Shown here: in pieces, positions 38,431 through 48,990 of the stretch | How positions within the stretch are numbered: position 1 is the stretch's first letter | How the letters are laid out: the number at the start of each line of letters is the position of its first letter | NCBI GenBank assembly: GCA_037349105.1 | Contig: JAYJMM010000071.1 | Location: 992,001 to 1,056,000 of the forward strand | Reading direction: 5' to 3' | DNA: 64,000 bases | Origin: Limnomonas spitsbergensis | Lineage: Eukaryota; Chlorophyta; Chlorophyceae; Chlamydomonadales | Translations under genes and position numbers: made by a program | Notes under the pieces: generated by a model | What the model was told of the DNA's origin: nothing | Database searches by the model: none | The model's input: only the letters and a program-made list of their open reading frames with translations

Positions 38431-39178
38431 CTAGGGCCCATCGCACACGTGCGGCACCGTGCGCCAGGCATTGCTCCTCCCCATCCCTCTGCTACGCTGA
38501 GACGTGCCGCCACCGCCGCCGCTGCGTGCGCGGCAGCCCCAAGCCGATTTCAAGCCGTGAAACATCAGGTGGTCAGCGGCTGTCAGCCCATCCCCGTCCT
38601 CTGACCCGGTCCCGCTTGTCAGCGGGCTTGAGGCGGTCGACGACAGGCTGCTGACCCCGTCATCCTCCTCCTTGCCCACCTCCCGCCCCGCCTTCTGCGG
38701 CGCCGGACCGTCCCGCCCCCCCTTCCGGCGCTTCTGGCCCTCCAGATCTAGATCCCCCGCCGCAGCCGCTGCCTGCTTGCCTGCCTGAAGGGGTGAGGTG
38801 TCCTTGCTGCCCATGTCACCAGCAGCAGGCTCAGCCGCAGCTGCGCCAGAAGCTGGCAGCTCGGGACCTGACGGACCTGAGGCGAAAGGAGACCAGCCCG
38901 AACCTCCCGTGCCTCCAGCTTTCGTTGCGCCGGCGCCCCGCACAAGATTGCTGATGCTGGCACAGCTGCTGCTTGCGCTTCCCACGCCCACAGTGGCGGC
39001 CCCCGGGTGCTCTCTGCTCGGCGTGGACCGCCCGCTGGGCTGGGAGGAGGCGCGAGGGGACTCCAGCCGCCGCTGCTGCTGCCCGCTGTGCCGCTGCTGC
39101 TGCAGGTGCTGCTGCCGCGAGTGGCGGGCGAGCGAGGAGGCGGGCGCGCCCGAGTGCAGCAGCAGGCTGCCGCAGTAC
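38431..39178 (-). CDS. START-domain membrane protein, exon 9 (C-terminal tail and stop)
   Basis: Acceptor GCGTGCCTTACCAG, then G|TAC. Its single leading G completes the AG left by exon 8 to give Arg, so the joint reads HDPMR-YCGSLLLHSG. The 248 residues after the START domain have no known fold: a Gln/His-rich stretch (RHSRQHLQQQRHSGQQQRR), Ser/Gly/Ala-rich linkers, a basic-acidic segment (LEGQKRRKGGRDGPAPQK), an EEDDG patch and a Gly-rich end before the TAG at 38431. Plant CP5-type relatives, as I recall them, end in membrane segments; here none is seen, and the hydrophobic segments lie at the N-terminal side instead. Confidence 0.85.
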
Positions 39179-39673
39179 CTGGTAAGGCACGCAAGTTGGT
39201 ACTGAATTTGAATTTGAATTTAAATCCGGGGCAGGCAGGAACCCAAACACTTCACAGATATCTCACAAAATCAGAATGGTAGGAATCATACGGATGATGC
39301 ATATCCATACCTTATACTTGTCAAGGACAGCATGGCATGTTCTTGCTGTCTTTTCTTCCTATTTTCCCTTCAACGTTCCCTTGTTTCCCCTCCAGGTTTT
39401 TGTCCTGCACCATCTTGTTCTTCCCCCCACTGCTTCCTTATTGTTATATCTCAAGCAGGGGATCTCAAGCCTCTTCATTCAAACCCTTAACCCTTAACCT
39501 TAATCCTTAAATCCTCAATAACTTAATCCCTTAAATCTACGTACCACAAACCCTGAGCCACCTGGCCTACACCCTACACCTTGAAGACCATAGCCCGATG
39601 TCCGTAGACACATAACCCTTCACCCTGTACAACCTATACCCTGTAGACCCTGAACCCCCGACCCTTAAGTCAC
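39179..39673. other. START gene intron 8
   Basis: GTGACT donor and ACCAG acceptor on the minus strand. On the plus strand it contains CCCTTAACCCTTAACC-type degenerate telomere-like repeats (39480-39530) and several AACCCT-like strings. Confidence 0.8.
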
Positions 39674-39810
39674 CTCATTGGATCGTGCTGCTGGGGGTCC
39701 AGGCCCCGTGCCTTCCGCTCCCGAGAGAAGGTGCGGAATGCACTGGTCATCTTGCGCACGTAGCCATCCATACCCAGCTGGACCGAAATGCGTGACAAGC
39801 GTTCCGGAAC
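39674..39810 (-). CDS. START-domain membrane protein, exon 8 (end of START domain)
   Basis: 137 bp, phase 0 start and phase 2 end, acceptor TTGTGCAG and donor GAG|GTGACT. It encodes VPERLSRISVQLGMDGYVRK and then MTSAFRTFSRERKARG. After the HMEDMK of exon 7 this matches the C-terminal helix of plant CP5-type START domains (HYEDM-x-IP, LGVRxGMWGAVKK, GFRAY). That helix closes the lipid-binding cavity in the family. Seven decayed partial copies of this exon lie upstream in intron 7. Confidence 0.9.
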
Positions 39811-39879
39811 CTGCACAAGGAGGAGGGGTTAGCGGTCTAGGGGTTAGGATTCATTGCTTGTGAGAAGCTAAAGGAGGCT

Positions 39880-40560
39880 TTGCTCATCTTGCGCACATAG
39901 CCCTCGATACCCAGCTGGACCAAAATGCGTGGCAAGCGCTCCGGAACCTGCATGACTCAGCATGGTGGGGAAGGGGTTTAGATTTGAAGGATGAGGGTTT
40001 ATGTTGCGCACGTAGCCGCCCGTACCTAGCTGAACAGACATGTGTGACAAGCGCTCTGGAACCTGCATGACGCAGCATGGGGGGAAGAGGGGGGTGGGGA
40101 TAAGGACGTATGTTTTCCGCACGTTGCTGTCCATACCCAGCTGAACAGACATATGTGACAAACGCTCTGGAACCTGCATGACGCAGCATGGGGGGAAGAG
40201 GGGTGTGGGGATTAGGACATATGTTTTCCGCATGTTGCTATCCATACCCAGCTGAACAGACATGTGTGACAAGCGCTCTGGAACCTGCATGACTCAGCAT
40301 GGGGGGGGAGAAAGGTTTAGGAGTTGGGGCTTGTTTCTGCACGTTGCCATTCATACCCAGCTGGACATAAATGCATGTCAAGCGCTTCGGGATCTACAAG
40401 AAAGAGAGGAGGGGAGCGTTTATATTGCGTGCATAGCCGTTCATACACAGTTGGACAGAGATGTGTGAAAAGCGTTCTGGGACCTGCATGGGGGAGGAGG
40501 GGTTCAGGCGTTAGGGTTCATCTTGCGCTCTCAAAGTTCCTTACCCAGCAGAACCGAGAA
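39880..40560. repeat. Decayed tandem copies of START exon 8
   Basis: About seven units of roughly 90-125 bp (near 39892, 40006, 40120, 40230, 40338, 40428 and 40515). Each keeps the part that reads VPERLS-x-x-SVQLG on the minus strand plus the acceptor (CTGCAT on plus). They diverge progressively and have lost the rest of the exon. Confidence 0.85.
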
Positions 40561-41396
40561 ATGTGCCGAATTTTGAGGGATCTGTGAAAGGATGCTTTTA
40601 TGGCTGTGGTGAGTAAGGCTAAATGTTTCAGGGTTATTATAGGGCGTGGGTGGGGGTGGGGGTGGGGGTGGGGGGTGGGGTGGGGGGCTTAAGAGTGTGG
40701 CGAGGGCTTGAGGGTTTAGGGTTGGGACATATGGTTATGGGTTGTGGCGTCTCGGGTCTTAGGATTGTGGGGGGTGCAGGGGTACAGGGTTTCAGGGTTT
40801 TGAATGCGGTAATGCTTGTAACAATCCAGTAGCTGCTCACACAGCCATTTATTTACCATCCGAAGGCCCCCATCAACCCTAGGCCGCAAGAAACATGAGG
40901 AGGTGCAGGAAAGTGTCTGGAGAATTCAGATAGGCTGTGCAATAGGATTGGTCAGCAACCCCGCATCATGTTGGCCCGCTGCGGCCACACTTCTGCTGAA
41001 TGCCACTGCTGCCACACTTCCGTGCTGTTTTTGTGTTCGCGTCTCAGGCTTCCAGGGTTGGGCGGCCGCTCTCACACCTTGATAAGTCCCAGCAAAAGAA
41101 ACATTACCGCTGCATCAAACTAGGGGGCCTACAACAAGCATGGTTGATTGGACCACTGGCGGCAGACCGGTTGAAGTTAGTCTCGATCCCCGCCCAAGAT
41201 TATTTCGGCCACCTGCCTGGCGGTCCCAGAAGTCAGCTTGGCGTGTTTTATTTAAAAAACGAGCGATGGAGCCAATGAAGCAGATGATCCATTGATCTCC
41301 CCATGGGTCAGCCTTCACAGAACGACATCCACACAAGGAAATTATTTGCTATTATTGACATTATCAATTACATAATGGCTTTCCCCACACTCTTAC
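40561..41396. other. START gene intron 7, remainder
   Basis: Contains a G-rich tract GGGTGGGGGTGGGGGTGGGG at 40648-40680 and GGTTTAGGGTTGGG-like strings. No other coding sequence seen. Confidence 0.6.
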
Positions 41397-41546
41397 CTTC
41401 ATGTCCTCCATGTGCAGCAGCAGGGTCTCCGTGGTTGCTCTCTGACCTCCCCATGGGTCGGGCACCAGGCGACATCGCCACATGGAATACATGCGGGGCA
41501 CCCGGACAGTGCCCTTGGTACTGCCTGAGCGAACGTTGGGGTGGGA
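41397..41546 (-). CDS. START-domain membrane protein, exon 7
   Basis: 150 bp, phase 0 at both ends, acceptor CTTCCTGCTCTTCAG and donor ATGAAG|GTAAGAG. It reads SHPNVRSGSTKGTVRVPRMY, SMWRCRLVPD and ATTETLLLHMEDMK. Plant CP5-like proteins have the same order (YPSLP, PRRVxLYFSSW, T-x-CEVxLxHxEDM). I chose this acceptor over a nearer CTCAG because only it keeps phase 0 with exon 6. Confidence 0.9.
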
Positions 41547-41589
41547 CTGAAGAGCAGGAAGGGGGGAGAGGGGGGAGGGGGGGGTCAGG

Positions 41590-41665
41590 TCGGGCACCAG
41601 GCAACAACTCCATATGAAGGACATGCGCGGTACCCTGAATACTGCCTCAGCAGAGATTGGGATGG
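41590..41665. repeat. Decayed copy of START exon 7
   Basis: On the minus strand RVPRMSFIWSCCLVPDLT repeats RVPRMYSMWRCRLVPDPW of exon 7, preceded by TGCTGAGGCAG. It is out of the inferred mRNA and partly decayed. Confidence 0.75.
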
Positions 41666-41929
41666 GCCTGAAGGGACGCCACAAGCAAAGAAAGAAAGGA
41701 AGCTACGCCCCGTGGGAGGCGTGAGAGTTAAGGAAACAGCGCAGCCTGGGCCGAGGCCATGCGCCGTTAACGTCAACGCGGCAAGCATTATACATTGTGG
41801 GCATTGAAGTGAGCCTGACGAGCTTGGCTTGGGGGGGGAGATGGGAAGAGTAAGGTCGGGGGACACAAACCATCTAAACCCTAAATCATTAACCCATAAC
41901 CCTCAACCCTAAACCATCTCCCGGACCGA

Positions 41930-42560
41930 ATGAACCGAGGACACAAACAGAGCATGTGATTAACCCCATGCCCAGGTATCCCCCACTGGACTTTCGCGAG
42001 GCTCTACCACATAATGGAAATCGTAAATTTGGGGGTCCAGAACCCTACCCCTCTTTGTCCATAGTGAACAAAGGACACAAACAGAGCATGTGATTAACCC
42101 CATGCCCAGGTATCCCCCACTGGACTTTTGCGAGGCTCTACCAGTGACTGCAATTCATCAATTTGGGGGTCCAGACCCCTACCCCTCTCTCTCCATAGTT
42201 GCCGAGGGTATTGAGTATTGGCCTAAAAGCATCCTCAGACACGGGAGTGAACAGAAGGCACAAACAGAAGATGTCATTAGTCCCAGGCTCATTAATCCCC
42301 CGGTGGCCTTTCACGAGGCTCAACCGATGACTGAAATACATTCATTGTGGGGCAAGACCCCTCCACCACCCTCCGTAGTTGCTGGGGTTTTTGAGCCCTG
42401 GCCTAAAATCATCCTCAGCAAAATAGAGGGCACGGACAAAAAACGCGATCATATCCAGGCCCAGGCAGGAGGCATCCTCCGGTGGACCTTTACGAGGTTC
42501 TACCAATTATTGGAATATATATGAAGTCTTGACCCCTACCCCCCTCTCTCCATAGCTGGC
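41930..42560. repeat. Tandem repeat of 130-180 bp, four degenerate copies
   Basis: Copies begin near 41933, 42063, 42246 and 42426. Shared strings are GGACACAAACAGAGCATGTG, CCCACTGGACTTTCGCGAGG and GGGGGTCCAGACCCCTACCC. The first two copies are nearly identical and the last two diverged. It lies inside START intron 6. Confidence 0.85.
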
Positions 42561-42744
42561 AGGGGGGGTACGGCTTGGCCTAAAACCTGAAGAACTCTAG
42601 AGCCTGAAGAACCCTATAAATCAAACCCTAGACTGTAAAACCTATTCTTTCCTCCATAGATGGTAAGGGATACGGCTTCGCCTCAAACCTGAAGAACCCT
42701 TAACGCTTCCCCCTATAAATCAAACCCTGGACTCTAAACCCTAC

Positions 42745-43590
42745 CCTTTCCATACCCCCAGCCTCATACCCCCAGCCTCATACCCCCACCCTCTTACCCC
42801 CAGCCTCATACCCCCAGCCTCATACCCCCAGCCTCTTACCCCCAGCCTCATACCCCCAGTCTCTTACCCCCAGCCTCTTACCCCCAGCCTCTTACCCCCA
42901 GCCTCATACCCCCAGCCTCATACCCCTAGCCTCATACCCCCAGCCTCATACCCCCAGCCTCTTACCCCCAGCCTCTTACCCCCAGCCTCATACCCCCAGC
43001 CTCATACCCCCAGCCTCATACCCCCAGCCTCATACCCCCAGCCTCTTACCCCCAGCCTCTTACCCCCAGCCTCTTACCCCCAGCCTCATACCCCCAGCCT
43101 CATACCCCCAGCCTCATACCCCCAGCCTCATACCCCCAGCCTCATACCCCCAGCCTCATACCCCCAGCCTCATACCCCCAGCCTCATACCCCCAGCCTCA
43201 TACCCCCAGCCTCATACCCCCAGCCTCTTACCCCCAGCCTCATACCCCCAGCCTCATACCCCCAGCCTCATACCCCCAGCCTCATACCCCCAGCCTCTTA
43301 CCCCCAGCCTCATACCCCCAGCCTCATACCCCCAGCCTCTTACCCCCAGCCTCATACCCCCAGCCTCATACCCCCAGCCTCATACCCCCAGCCTCATACC
43401 CCCAGCCTCTTCCCCCAGCCTCTTACCCCCAGCCTCATACCCCCAGCCTCTTACCCCCAGCCTCTTACCCCCAGCCTCATACCCCCAGCCTCATACCCCC
43501 AGCCTCTTACCCCCAGCCTCATACCCCCAGCCTCTTACCCCCAGCCTCGTACCCCCAGCCTCATACCCCCAGCCCTGTGACACAAGCCTC
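42745..43590. repeat. 14-bp minisatellite in START intron 6
   Basis: About 59 units of CCTCATACCCCCAG or CCTCTTACCCCCAG. On the sense (minus) strand each unit contains GGGGGTATGAG or GGGGGTAAGAG, that is a 5' splice-site-like G|GTRWGAG. The array starts about 20-30 bases downstream of the exon 6 donor. Confidence 0.95.
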
Positions 43591-43610
43591 CTGTACCCCA
43601 ATATGGCTAC

Positions 43611-43778
43611 CTTGAGCCCCTTTGTGATGCCAAAGTGGTCGAGGGCGTCGCTGCCACCGCCGCTGCCTTCTCCCCGGTCGCCACCGTCTCCTCGTTCGCT
43701 GCAGAAGGCGCGCCGAGCGATGATGCTTTCCCGATCCGCGATGCAGTGCAGCGGAACGCGTCGCACCCACCGCACAAC
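43611..43778 (-). CDS. START-domain membrane protein, exon 6
   Basis: 168 bp, phase 0 at both ends, acceptor TTTTAATGTTGAGCGTAG and donor CTCAAG|GTAGCC. It begins VVRWVRRVPLHCIADRESII, then ARRAFC, has a Gly/Ser-rich insertion of about 20 residues (GDGGDRGEGSGGGSDA) and ends HFGITKGLK. Plant relatives read V-x-WVKKFPFFCSDREYIIGRR, then YYCVTKGV without the insertion. Conservation of REx-II-x-RR and TKG makes the assignment firm. Confidence 0.92.
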
Positions 43779-44211
43779 CTACGCTCAACATTAAAATATC
43801 TCGGGTGAAAGTATCCAACTGCCTGCGTTCCAATTTGTCTCTCGGTCCGCGACGCGGTGCGACGGGTCGCAATTATCACACAACCACAGTTCAACATTCC
43901 AGCATCCCAAGCTTAACATTTTGTGAACAGCCTGCGTTCAGAAGTCGTGCAGCCTGCCTTCGAATTTCAAACATCCATATCCTATTTTCCAGTGACATGT
44001 TAAGTCCTGATTGCCAGGGTCCTCTTGCAGCAAAGGTTTAAGGTTTAGGGTTTAGGGTTAAGATTGGTTGAGGGTTGATTGCCAGGTTCTTCTTGCAGCA
44101 ATCGAGGAAGCCTTCCAGCTGCATCAAACCTTACACTGCTGGCTATCGCCAGACTGGCGTGGATTTGCATTCAGATGGCAAAATTGTATTTGAATTCAAA
44201 TTTGATCTCAC
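43779..44211. other. START gene intron 5
   Basis: Contains a decayed partial copy of exon 6 sequence (43845-43875, CTCGGTCCGCGACGCGGTGC resembling the exon around 43730-43760) and GGTTTAGGGTTTAGGG at 44040-44056. Confidence 0.65.
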
Positions 44212-44295
44212 CTGCTCCCTCGACCCTGGGTCGCCTTGCTCTAGTAGGTCCACCTTGAACAGCATGCCCTCCCACTGCTTCCGAAAGCCGTCATC
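44212..44295 (-). CDS. START-domain membrane protein, exon 5
   Basis: 84 bp, phase 0 at both ends, donor GAGCAG|GTGAGA, acceptor CCGAAG. It reads DDGFRKQWEGMLFKVDLLEQ then GDPGSREQ and matches DDEFRxKWDxML in plant CP5-type START domains, directly after the EEFMDFLM of exon 4. The acceptor lacks a clear polypyrimidine tract, so the 5' border is the least certain in this gene, but the phase is forced. Confidence 0.88.
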
Positions 44296-44344
44296 CTTCG
44301 GTTCAGATGCAGGGATGCAGGTTTGAGATTTCCAAGTCCCGGAT

Positions 44345-44560
44345 TTCATATTTGAATTTGTCAGGTTCACCTTGAACAGCATGTTTCAAACCCCCTTCAT
44401 ATATATTCAAATTTTACACAATCACCTTCAACAGCACCCCCTCCCAGCACTTTCATCGACCTTCTGACAAGGTGCACCTATGAATGTTTCGAATTTCAAA
44501 TGCCCTAATTTTAAATTTAAAACATCAGATCCACCATGAACAATATACCCCTTCTTCCTG
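44345..44560. repeat. Decayed partial copies of START exon 5
   Basis: CACCTTGAACAGCATG of exon 5 (plus strand, near 44250) recurs as CACCTTGAACAGCATG at 44369, CACCTTCAACAGCACC at 44423 and CACCATGAACAATATA at 44532, each with CCCT-rich flanks. Probably tandem duplicates of part of the exon. Confidence 0.65.
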
Positions 44561-44774
44561 CCTGTGAAAGCTACATCTGTTAAATGGGCTGGGGAAGCAT
44601 GATTTCAAATTTTAGTTTAGGGTGACCGGTTTTAAATTACAAACCAAAAAGATTCGAAGGATTGCTGGTGTCCAAATTCCAGATTACTTGATTACAAAAA
44701 AACAAAAAACAAGCAGATTCGATGCGGCCTGTTATTGGTCACCGAGAGGACTCATGGATTCTTTTTGGGGCTTT

Positions 44775-44925
44775 GAGTCCACCTTCTGAGGGCCGCCTCA
44801 CAACCGCAAAAGGCCCGATGAAGACAAAACCTGAACCTGCCTATGACTGAAGTGGTCAAAGCAACAAGGCTGGCCACAAAAGGGGCCTCCGGCCGGGGGC
44901 CTGAGCGTGGCTGACATGCAACGTA
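44775..44925 (+). repeat. Dispersed repeat family 3, copy in START intron 4
   Basis: GTCCACCTTCTGAGGGCCGC, AAAACCTGAACCTGCC, AGGCTGGCCACAAAAGG and GTGGCTGACATGC follow the family order; the core is diverged. Confidence 0.65.
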
Positions 44926-45435
44926 ACGAACAAAGAAAGGCTGTGGGACATGTACACCACACTCTTTAATTTGTCGTGCTCCTGCGACTCCTCAGCTACC
45001 CTTCCGCTGCTCATCAGCTACACCCCATCCCACGGTCTGTAGGGCTTGTCGCAGGAAGCTCTTTCCCCTGCTAGAAATCCCTGAAATCTCTGAAATCTCT
45101 GGAATTCCTGCAATCCCAGGGTAGAAAACCCTCTGAACCTTTAGCATAGGCCACTCAAGATTTCTTCCCCGTCCATTCCCAATGGAAGCTGCCCAGCAGC
45201 CCTCCAAAGAAGACCATTTGGCACGCACTGAAACCATACCAAGGCACCACCCTCAAATCACAGACAATGTGTACAGCATACGATCGATTCAGCTACATTT
45301 CAGCTACAGGGCCGGGTGTAAGGGGTGCACAGGCAGTGGTTTAGGGTTAAGGCACACACAGATGTAGGGTGAACGGGTAAATGGTTTAGGGCTCAGAGCG
45401 TAACGTTGTCCGCCCCGCACCAACCGTTCACCTAC

Positions 45436-45523
45436 CATCAAGAAATCCATGAACTCCTCGGGGTGGCAGTCAGGTGTCAGGGTCATCGTTTTGTACTCGG
45501 TCTGGCCGCTAGGCAGCGTCCGC
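45436..45523 (-). CDS. START-domain membrane protein, exon 4 (START domain core begins)
   Basis: 88 bp, acceptor CATTTTTCCGTTCAG, donor TTGATG|GTAGGTG. Its first G completes an Arg codon with exon 3 (YDAWR). It reads RTLPSGQTEYKTMTLTPDCH, then PEEFMDFLM. In plant relatives the same place reads AWR, a Gly/Pro linker, then Y-x-SRTVFEDA-x-PE-x-V-x-DFFW. It ends in phase 0 at DFLM, continuing with DDGFRKQW of exon 5. Confidence 0.92.
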
Positions 45524-45584
45524 CTGAACGGAAAAATGTGGGGAGCAGGTCATGGGAAGCAAATTTTCTGGGAGCTTGATCTGC

Positions 45585-45788
45585 ATCACTGACGTCAAGG
45601 CGACAAAGTGGCCGTTTCTTGTATTCTGTCTTTGAATCCGGCAGCGTCCGCCTCAAATTATGTGCATGAGCAGCACATCAGACACGGTGTGCGTACCTTT
45701 CATGACCACGCTTCTTTATTGCTCCTATCAAGGCGACAACATGACCGTCTTGTCTGCAATCTGGCCATCCTACAGCGTCTGTCTACTG
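45585..45788. repeat. Two decayed copies of START exon 4
   Basis: GGCAGCGTCCGCCT of exon 4 recurs at 45641-45655 (preceded by GTCAAGGCGACAAAGTGG), and a more diverged copy ends CCTACAGCGTCTGTCTAC near 45785. Both keep the acceptor-side half of the exon. Confidence 0.7.
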
Positions 45789-45789
45789 C

Positions 45790-46845
45790 ATCCTAGCATA
45801 TCCTGCACCGTACGTCCATGCACTGTGCTGCATTGTACGACCATGCACTGTGCTGCATTGTACCTCCATGCACTGTGCTGCATTGTACGTCCATGCACTG
45901 TGCTGCATTGTACCTCCATGCACTGTGCTGCATTGTACCTCCATGCACTGTGCTGCATTGTACATCCATGCACTGTGCTGCACCGTACCTCGATGCACTG
46001 TGTTGCATTGTACCTCTATGTACTGTGCTGCATTGTACATCCATGCACTGTGCTGCATTGTACCGCCATGCACTGTGCTGCATTGTACCTCCATGCACTG
46101 TGCTGCATTGTACGTCCCTGCACTGAGCTGCATTGTACCTCCATGCACTGTGCTGCATTGTACCTCCATGCACTGTGCTGCATTGTACCTCCATGCACTG
46201 TGCTGCATTGTACATCCGTGCACTGTGCTACATTGTACCTCCATGCACTGTCCTGTATTATACCTCCATGCACTGTGCTGCATTGTACCTCCATGCACTG
46301 TGCTCCATTGTTACATCCATGCACTGTGCTGCATTGTACATCCATGCACTGTGCTGCATTGTACCTCCATGCACTATGCTGTATTGTACCTCCATGCACT
46401 GTGGTGTATTGTACATCCATGCACTGTGCTGCATTGCACATCCATGCACTGTGCTGCATTGTACCTCCATGCACTGTGCTGCATTGTACCTCCATGCACT
46501 GTGCTGCATTGTACCTCCATGCACTGTGCTGCATTTTACACCCATGCACTGTGCTGCATTGTACCTCCATGCACTGTGCTGCATGGTACGTCCATGCACT
46601 ATGCTGCATTGTTCCTCCATGCACTGTGCTCCATTGTACATCCATGCACTGTGCTGCATTGTACCTCCATGCACTGTGCTGCATTGTTCCTTCATGCACT
46701 GTGCTGTATTGTACCTCCATGCACTGTGCTGCATTGTACGTCCATGCACTGTGCTGCATTGCACATCCATGCACTGTGCTGCATTGTACCTCCATGCACT
46801 GTGCTGCATTGTTTTTACATTCATGCAACATGCTACACTGTATAT
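45790..46845. repeat. 25-bp minisatellite in START intron 3
   Basis: About 41 units of TACCTCCATGCACTGTGCTGCATTG with few indels. On the sense (minus) strand each unit has TGCATGGAG|GTAC, the same 13 bases as the real exon 3 donor. Decayed units bridge the array to the exon (46846-46999). The unit has no stop in most frames, so several 400-residue frames on both strands are artefacts. Confidence 0.97.
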
Positions 46846-46999
46846 CTTACTGCAGCGTACCTCCATGCGCCGTCATGTACCATACCCATATGCACTGTAC
46901 TGCAATGTAACGTACTTGTCGTAGTGCAACGTACATGCGTACATTGCATATACACGCATCGCACAGCACCGTACCTACATGCACCGTACTGCAACGTAC

Positions 47000-47804
47000 C
47001 TCCATGCATCGTACCGCAACACCCCCGGCTGCTCCTTGTTCATCATATGCTGCCAAGTCCCCAGGCCGGCATCGGCAGCGTTTGGGGAAGAAGAGACGTC
47101 TGCCGCCACGCCCTCCTCTCCTGCTGCATCCTGCAGAGCTGCGGGTGCACCGCCATCCCCCTCCGCCACTGCGTCCTCGGTGTGGATTAAGACCCCATGG
47201 CGGCTGATGAAGAAGTCCAGGTCGCGTATCGTGATGTGCCAGGGTGGCACCGCCGCGGCCGCCGCCGCGGCCTCGCCCGCCCGCTCCCGCTCCCGCTGCT
47301 CCTCCTCCGCCTCCTCCTCACCCTCCTCCTCGATCTCCTCCAGCCAACCCAGCGGCCACGAGGACAGCGGCTGGCGTACGAGGTGCGGCGTCGGCGGCGG
47401 CGCCATCAGCGCTGCGGCCAGCATCAGGTGCTGATTCTGCCTGGCAGCAGCGTCCTGCCGCTGCCTCGTGAACCGCATTTGCTCCTGCTCCCATTCGAGG
47501 CGCTCTAGCTCGCGGGTCATGCGGACCGGCTGCAGGCGCATCTGCCTTCGCTTCTCCCGCGCGCTCTCCAATCGCGCCAGCCGGCCGGGGGCCACACACA
47601 GCTGTAGAACAACCACTGCCATCCTCCAGAGGCACAGGCACAGCTGGAGCAGCAGCTGCCAGATACTGCCCCCCTTGGCGGCAGCAGGAAGCTGTGTGGA
47701 AGCTGCCAAATCGGGGCGAGTTCCTGCCGACCCTGCCGGGTTGGTTTCTGCACCTTTACGGGGGCCGTCGGTCAGGAGGGCAGGGCTGTCCCAGGTGGGC
47801 GCTC
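47000..47804 (-). CDS. START-domain membrane protein, exon 3 (membrane segment, coiled coil)
   Basis: 805 bp, acceptor CCCTTTGCACGCAG, donor ATGGAG|GTACGTT. It joins exon 2 by G|GA (Gly). A hydrophobic segment (WQLLLQLCLCLWRMAVVVLQ, about 47593-47667) may span or dip into a membrane. Next is a long charged helix rich in Arg, Glu and Gln (RMTRELERLEWEQEQMRFTR), an acidic block (EEIEEEGEEEAEEE), and then WHITIRDLDFFISRHG and LGTWQHMMNKEQP up to YDAWR. The last part corresponds to the HVTExDL and WQxMMExxTP-x-x-Y-x-AWR that precede the START core in plant CP5-like proteins. An acidic loop separates the two motifs. Confidence 0.9.
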
Positions 47805-48039
47805 CTGCGTGCAAAGGGTGTGAGCGTGTTGGACATTTATGAATTCAGGGGTTTAAGGTTTGGGTTCTAGGGTCCAGGGTTTATGAGTGTGTGTGAAAAG
47901 GATTGTGCATGACAAGGCTATATCTTAAAAGGGCGTTCCTGTGCATGTAGATGTGACCTTGGTTGAAGGTTGGGGGGTCACACTAAAACCATGATGGGTC
48001 AAGGCATGATATGGCACTGTTTATTATTTTTCTGACTCA

Positions 48040-48200
48040 TTTACATGTCAGCTACACTCCGGCCGGCGTCCAGAGGCCCTATGAGTGGCCAGCCGTGCTC
48101 CTTGGGCTGCCAGCCGTAGGCCGGTCCAGGTCTGGTCCCAATCAGACCTTTGACAGCCGCGGGGCGGTCTGCCAATGGTGGCCTTGTAGCAAAAACAACT
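48040..48200 (-). repeat. Dispersed repeat family 3, copy in START intron 2
   Basis: ACATGTCAGCTACACTCCGG, TAGGCCGGTCCAGGTCTGGT, CGGGGCGGTCTGCC and TGGCCTTGTAGCAAAAA. One of the best-preserved copies. Confidence 0.8.
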
Positions 48201-48379
48201 GATGGTTGCTTGTGTACATGACACTGCGTGACGAGTTTAACCCAGGAGGAAACTCCTGTGCTACATTTACGATTTTCGGATTGAGGGTTCAGGGTGCAGA
48301 CCTCTAGGTTTTGTGTGAAGCAAGCGGTAGTGTGTGTGAACGAGAGAGTGTCTGACCCCCCTCCGCCTCCCCGCCTCCC

Positions 48380-48990
48380 CTGCCCCCTCCTACATCTGCT
48401 CTCCTCGGGCCATAGAGGGCACACACTAGTCTGCAAAGGACACCCCAGCTTGTGAGCTGTCAGACAGGTCGGGCGCCGAGTCAGAAGCATCCTGCTCCTA
48501 ACCTCCTCTACCTCCCCACACCCCGCTCCCCAACCCTGCCGCCCCCTCCCACATCTGCTCACCTCGGCCCATAGAGGACACGTAGTAATCTGCAATGGAC
48601 GCCCCCAGCTTGTGAGGGGTCGGACGGGCCAGGCGCGAGTCAGCAGCTCCCTGCCCCCCGCCTCCCTGCTCCCTCCCGCGTCTGCTTAACTTACCCCTGT
48701 CCATACCGGGCACGCGTAGTCGACATAAGATGCCCCGAATTCGTGAGCTGTCACACAGGACCAGGCGCTGAGTCAGCAGATCCCGGACCCCGCCTCCGCT
48801 ACCTCGCTTCCGACCTTCCTGCCCCCCCCCCCCCTTGACTCCCTCATGAGTCTGCCCCCCCTCCCATATCTGCTTACCTCTGCCCATAGAGGGTACGCAG
48901 TAATCAGCAATGGACGCTCCCAGCTTCTGAGCTATTAGGTGGGCCACGCACTGAGTCAGCAGCTCCTCACCCCCGCCCCTACCCCTCCTC
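48380..48990. repeat. Four decayed tandem copies of START exon 2 (3' half plus donor)
   Basis: Units near 48398-48490, 48552-48652, 48690-48785 and 48870-48968 each read, on the minus strand, a decayed form of ELLTQRLARLTAHKLGASIA plus DYC, then MGR-like residues and a GTGAGCAG or GTAAGCAG donor. Similarity falls with distance from the real exon; none has a good acceptor. Confidence 0.88.

Noticed and set aside
44030..44065. True telomere (GGTTTAGGGTTTAGGG)
   Set aside because: Only two to three units, and similar scraps occur in several introns (39480, 41880, 47850, 51070); the flanks are coding exons of the START gene.
45660..47190. Cys/His/Leu-rich open frames of 416 and 446 codons (plus) and 271, 202 and 171 codons (minus)
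   Set aside because: They are readings of the 25-bp minisatellite, whose unit has few or no stops in any frame. All frames on both strands are open at once, and the sequence lies in an intron of the START gene.
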